A DNA stretch of 33,050 nucleotides from Planctomycetota bacterium. GTDB lineage: Bacteria > Planctomycetota > Planctomycetia > Gemmatales > Gemmataceae. Below, one piece after another: positions 29,996-33,050 of the stretch (its first letter is position 1; every line of letters begins with the position of its first letter). The position numbers were made by a program, and so were the translations under genes. Where the stretch lies: NCBI GenBank assembly GCA_016191165.1, contig JACPPF010000163.1, positions 1 through 33,050 on the forward strand, given 5' to 3'. The notes under the pieces are model-generated. The model did not search any database, had not been told where the DNA came from, and saw only the letters and a list, made by a program, of their open reading frames with translations.

Positions 29996-30724
29996 ATGGA
30001 CAAAACGCTCCCGCGCATTTTGATCATCGAACTGATCGGCGCCTTCGGCCTGGTGTTTTTCAGCTCCGGACTGATCTGCGTCAATCAGATGACGCTGGCG
30101 TCGCACCAGCTCGGCGTGCTCGGCATCGCGCTGGGACAGGGCCTCATCCTGGCGGCCATGCTGGCGCTGACCGCGCCGGCCACCGGCGGCTATCTCAATC
30201 CCGCGATCACGCTGATGCTCTGGGTGTTCGGCCGAGTCGAGACGCAAAAGGCCGCGGGGTTCATGGCCGTGCAGTTCGCGGGGAGCATCCTCGCGGCGGT
30301 GTGCCTCTATTTCACCTTTGATGCCAGCGTTCTCGGTCCCGCCCAGTTTGGCGCGCCGCATCTCAACACGCTGGCTTACCCGACCGTCGGACAGGGCACG
30401 CTCTTCACCGGCGCCGTACTCGAACTGGTCTTGACCTTTTTCCTCGTGTTCGCCATCTTCGGCCTTACCGGGGGCGATGCGCTCAAGCTGGGAATTGTCG
30501 CCGGCATGATCGCGACGGTGTGCGCCCTGTTCGGCTTCGCCCTGACCGGCGCCTGCATGAACCCCGCCCGCTGGCTCGGGCCCACGCTGTTGGAAGCGTT
30601 CAACTCGACGAACCCGCCGCGCAGCCCCTGGACCGACTCGGCAATCTACCTGGGCGGTCCCATCGTCGGCGCCCTTGTCGGTGGATTTGTTTCTTTCAAG
30701 GTGTTTCTCGCGCCGGAAAAGTAA
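29996..30724 (+). CDS. MIP-family channel (aquaporin/glycerol facilitator)
   Basis: 242 residues, six membrane helices. The two half-helix signatures are present: GGYLNPAITL (Asn68-Pro69-Ala70) and GACMNPARWLGP (Asn189-Pro190-Ala191, followed by the selectivity Arg192). The family passively conducts water or small neutral solutes. ATG 29996 follows AGGA by about nine bases and starts directly before the first helix; the frame continues 15 codons upstream through the repeat, which is unlikely to be coding. Whether it conducts glycerol or only water cannot be decided. Confidence 0.92.
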   Translation: MDKTLPRILIIELIGAFGLVFFSSGLICVNQMTLASHQLGVLGIALGQGLILAAMLALTAPATGGYLNPAITLMLWVFGRVETQKAAGFMAVQFAGSILAAVCLYFTFDASVLGPAQFGAPHLNTLAYPTVGQGTLFTGAVLELVLTFFLVFAIFGLTGGDALKLGIVAGMIATVCALFGFALTGACMNPARWLGPTLLEAFNSTNPPRSPWTDSAIYLGGPIVGALVGGFVSFKVFLAPEK

Positions 30725-30839
30725 CTATAGGGGCCTATTACCCGACAGGGTGAGGTTCGCCGGGCGATGATATGCGAATGGATGCGATTGGAAATTGCTG
30801 ATTGTAAATTGGAAATGCCCGCATGACCAGGGATGGTCC

Positions 30840-31457
30840 ATGTTGCCTCTAACCGTGGATGACCTGCTGCCCCTCGAAGAATACGCGTCCCGGCGTAAGG
30901 AGTTCTTCGACGCGCATCGCCGCTACCTCGATCGCTATCGCCGCGTGCGCGTTGGGCCGAAGCTGACCTTGCTTTTCGAGAATCGCCAGACGCTCTGGTT
31001 CCGCGTGCAAGAGGTGATCCGCATCGCCCGCCTCGCGGAGCCGCGCGAGGTGGAGCTGGAGTTGAATCTCTACAATCGGCTCCTGCCCAGTAGGAACTTG
31101 CTGCAAGCGGCCCTGCTCATTGAGATTGCCGACCCGACTCAACTGGTCACGGAACTGGCTCCCTGGCGCAGCCTTGCGAACGCACATCTCAAGCTGCATG
31201 TTGGCCAGCACAAGATTGATTGCAATCTCGTCACCTGCCGGCCCGAGGACCGTGCGGTTGGCGCCGCCCACTGGGTGCGGTTTCAACTCCCGTCCGCCGC
31301 CCGGCAAGCGCTCGCCGATTTTTCGCAGCGTGCGTTCTTCAGTTTCACGAATGAAACCTATCAGCACAAGAGCCCGCCATTCACGGACGATTTTCGCCAG
31401 AGCCTGCTCGACGACCTCCTGATGTCCGATCGGGACGCGGACCGCCATGCGGCGTAG
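30840..31457 (+). CDS. DUF3501 family protein
   Basis: 205 residues. 'LPLTVDDLLPLEEYASRRKEFFDAHRRYLDRYRRVRVGPKLTLLFENRQTLWFRVQEVIRI' is the DUF3501 opening, and 'ELNLYNRLLPSRNLLQAALLIEI' and 'FSFTNETYQHKSPPFTDDFRQSLLDDL' continue the family pattern. In other bacteria DUF3501 is often next to a rubrerythrin/ferredoxin-type gene, which is absent here. Function unknown. ATG 30840 has AGGGA upstream and begins at the family start; the frame extends 15 codons further. Confidence 0.88.
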   Translation: MLPLTVDDLLPLEEYASRRKEFFDAHRRYLDRYRRVRVGPKLTLLFENRQTLWFRVQEVIRIARLAEPREVELELNLYNRLLPSRNLLQAALLIEIADPTQLVTELAPWRSLANAHLKLHVGQHKIDCNLVTCRPEDRAVGAAHWVRFQLPSAARQALADFSQRAFFSFTNETYQHKSPPFTDDFRQSLLDDLLMSDRDADRHAA

Positions 31458-31537
31458 GGCTTCCCATTCACAATCTACAAACGCCCTTCACCCTGAGCAC
31501 CGCTTGGCGGTTTCGCGCATTCCCGCTCGCCAGCACG

Positions 31538-32431
31538 CTATCGCTTCTTCGATAGGTCGGTCTGAGTCTGCGAGAGGTTCGCAACCACTTCGAGAGTGAC
31601 GGTGGCGCCAGGGGCGCCCTTGGTCGTGGCGTCGCCGCGCATGGTCATCTTCATTTTCATGACGCCCGCGTCCGACGAGCCATCGATGCAAGCGTCGAGT
31701 GAAAGGTCCATGAGGATTTTCGCGCCGGCGGCGAAGGTCAGCGTGGCGGTCCCCTTGCCCACGGTGGCGACGGGGATATCGAGGCTAAAGCGCATTTCGC
31801 CGAATTGCCGGCCATTCTTCTTGTAAGCCTTTACCAGCGTCCCTTTGCCGGTGGCCTTGGTCGCATCCAGGGTCATGCCTTCTTTACTCAATTCCGTGAC
31901 GATCTTGGCCATCTGAATTTTCCACGATTCGCCCACGTTGACGGCTTTCTGGGGCAGGATCATTTTCTCGATTTCCTTGCTGGTATCGCTCTTCTTGCCG
32001 AATTCCTTCGCCAGCGCCGCTGCCGCCTTACCCTCGACCTGGCTGCCGTCCTTGTAGGTGAAATGGAATTGCTTGTCCTTCTTTTCGATGAGGACGGTCT
32101 TGCCCTGCAACCCCCAATCCTCGGCCGTGTCCCCCTTCACGGATTGCGCCTTGACATACTCGCGCATCAACTTGGTGGGCGACTTGCCGGCCGCGCGTTT
32201 GATGGTGGTTTCCTTGAACTCCAGGGTGTCCCCCTTGGTCTCGTTTTGATCGGCGAGGACGCCGCCGCCGGCGTCCTCGACGAGCACCTTGGTCACGGTG
32301 GTGTCGGACTTTTTGACGAGCGCGACATCGCCGTCGCCGCTCTCCTTGAATTTGATCGTGAAGGGCTGACCGTGCACAACGCAGGCGCCGACGAACAGGG
32401 CCATCGCTGTCAGAAAAACGTTACGATTCAT
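31538..32431 (-). CDS. Secreted planctomycete-type protein of unknown function
   Basis: 297 residues with a signal peptide (NVFLTAMALFVGACVVHGQ). The mature part is rich in Lys, Thr, Asp and beta-strand patterns ('KGDTLEFKETTIKRAAGK', VEGKAAAALAKEFGKKSD, 'GTLVKAYKKNGRQFGEMRFSLDIPV', 'MKMKMTMRGDATTKGAPGA'), with no catalytic motif. It looks like the exported, lipocalin-like or beta-sandwich proteins common in planctomycetes, but I cannot name a family. GGAGACC lies seven bases before ATG 32431. The frame runs on 11 codons to an ATG at 32464 without support. Confidence 0.8.
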   Translation of the reverse strand: MNRNVFLTAMALFVGACVVHGQPFTIKFKESGDGDVALVKKSDTTVTKVLVEDAGGGVLADQNETKGDTLEFKETTIKRAAGKSPTKLMREYVKAQSVKGDTAEDWGLQGKTVLIEKKDKQFHFTYKDGSQVEGKAAAALAKEFGKKSDTSKEIEKMILPQKAVNVGESWKIQMAKIVTELSKEGMTLDATKATGKGTLVKAYKKNGRQFGEMRFSLDIPVATVGKGTATLTFAAGAKILMDLSLDACIDGSSDAGVMKMKMTMRGDATTKGAPGATVTLEVVANLSQTQTDLSKKR

Positions 32432-32591
32432 GGAAGGTCTCCGGAAAAAAACGGATAGTTTCACCGCTGTCGCTCTGACGAGAGCATAGCCAAAGGGGCG
32501 TCGGAATCAAACGAAATTGGGATTGAAGTCAAGATCATCCCCGGGCGGGGGAATTCAGGCCGGCTAATTCAGGCCACGGCCGTAGGTAGCT

Positions 32592-32780
32592 TTACGGCAC
32601 AATATCCGCAACGATAACGTTCACCGTGGGCGTCGCCGAAAGGTTACCGTCTATGGTGACGTCGTCAGAATCAAAGGCGATTTCGCTAATCACCCAAATC
32701 TCAATCGTCATTTCCTGATTGGTTTCAACGATGACATCGGATTTAGCACCGAGAAATGGCGGCCCGACGCCCGACCTACT
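32592..32780 (-). pseudogene. 3' fragment of an unidentified gene
   Basis: On the minus strand a protein-like frame (GAKSDVIVETNQEMTIEIWV, then DDVTIDGNLSATPTVNVIVA) ends at TAA 32594-32592. Upstream it meets TAG at 32783-32781, so only about 60 codons remain. The composition resembles the C-terminal beta-rich end of a larger secreted protein. It may be a truncated gene remnant or a very short gene. Confidence 0.4.
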
Positions 32781-32828
32781 CTAGTTGGCATCACAACTCC
32801 CAGGCGTATTGGCGGCGACAGAGCACAC

Positions 32829-33050
32829 GTGGAGACCACCGAATACAAGGGGGAGGAACTACACCGCCTCGATTTCAAAGACGAGCGGCCGGCGATCGTC
32901 GAGTTTACTCTGGATGGAAAATACTTGTTGGTATTTTCAAGTCCGACTCCGTTCTCAGGGAAAATCAGCAAATGGGACTTGAAGACAAAAAAGAGAGTTT
33001 TTGCCGTTCCCGGCTTTGGCGGGAACATGTATTGTCTGCCAGGCAACAAG
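32829..33050 (+). CDS. Beta-propeller/WD40-like protein, N-terminal part (runs off window)
   Basis: From GTG 32829 a frame stays open to the last base: VETTEYKGEELHRLDFKDER, then PAIVEFTLDGKYLLVFSS and KISKWDLKTKKRVFAVPG. 'F..DGKYL.......KWDLKTKK' is a WD40-type blade. The start is uncertain because the frame is open back to 32586, but the upstream portion is the mirror of the minus-strand fragment. The sequence is AT-richer than the centre of the window. Confidence 0.55.
   Translation, partial: METTEYKGEELHRLDFKDERPAIVEFTLDGKYLLVFSSPTPFSGKISKWDLKTKKRVFAVPGFGGNMYCLPGNK

Overview
The window is high-GC bacterial chromosome, almost certainly from a planctomycete, with a Gemmata-like lineage favoured. 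The signs are a Tat-exported DUF1501 protein next to a DUF1549/DUF1553 protein with a CxxCH haem-like motif and a WD40 protein, DUF3501, many unlinked secreted or hypothetical proteins, frequent GTG/TTG starts, long palindromic intergenic repeats, and a tmRNA whose tag reads AEPQFSMAA. No phage or plasmid backbone, rRNA, tRNA or CRISPR array was seen.

Layout. 1-324 is the end of an IS630-type transposase. 463-967 holds ssrA (tmRNA) with terminator and promoter on the minus strand. 1026-2806 has a ribbon-helix-helix protein, a proline-rich lipoprotein and a coiled-coil membrane protein. 3447-4859 is an AT-richer S1-repeat protein. 5092-5920 is a nucleotidyltransferase with a small overlapping partner. 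6112-11234 is a minus-strand WD40 / DUF1501 / Rpn-type nuclease / DUF1549-DUF1553 block.

11377-14973 is the most unusual part. An intact enolase-superfamily gene is followed by two compact toxin-antitoxin cassettes: a Tse2-like ADP-ribosyltransferase toxin with a partner, then an AF2212-like antitoxin with a PIN toxin. Each cassette ends in another copy of the last ~84 bp of the enolase-type gene, including a stop codon. The second displaced tail runs straight into a pectate lyase gene lacking its 5' part. This looks like repeated insertion of toxin-antitoxin cassettes at the 3' end of a gene, or an array of paralogues eroded down to their tails.

15109-20739 is a TetR-regulated export operon: TetR, HlyD-type periplasmic adaptor, MacB/DevA-type ATPase and two FtsX-type permeases, with overlapping or closely spaced genes. 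20759-21610 encodes a secreted protein with a possible papain-like N-terminus and a DUF2135-like C-terminus. 21767-27481 groups two class III aminotransferases, an M81 (MlrC-like) peptidase and an amidohydrolase, suggesting catabolism of amino compounds or modified peptides. 27502-28138 is a DUF433/DUF5615 toxin-antitoxin pair. 28417-31457 has a sialate O-acetylesterase-like enzyme, a MIP channel and a DUF3501 protein. 31538-32431 is a secreted protein of unknown function, and the right edge has a gene remnant facing an incomplete beta-propeller-like ORF.

Long-armed inverted repeats recur between genes. Several share sequence cores, some provide stop codons of neighbouring genes, and part of one appears to lie in frame inside an aminotransferase.
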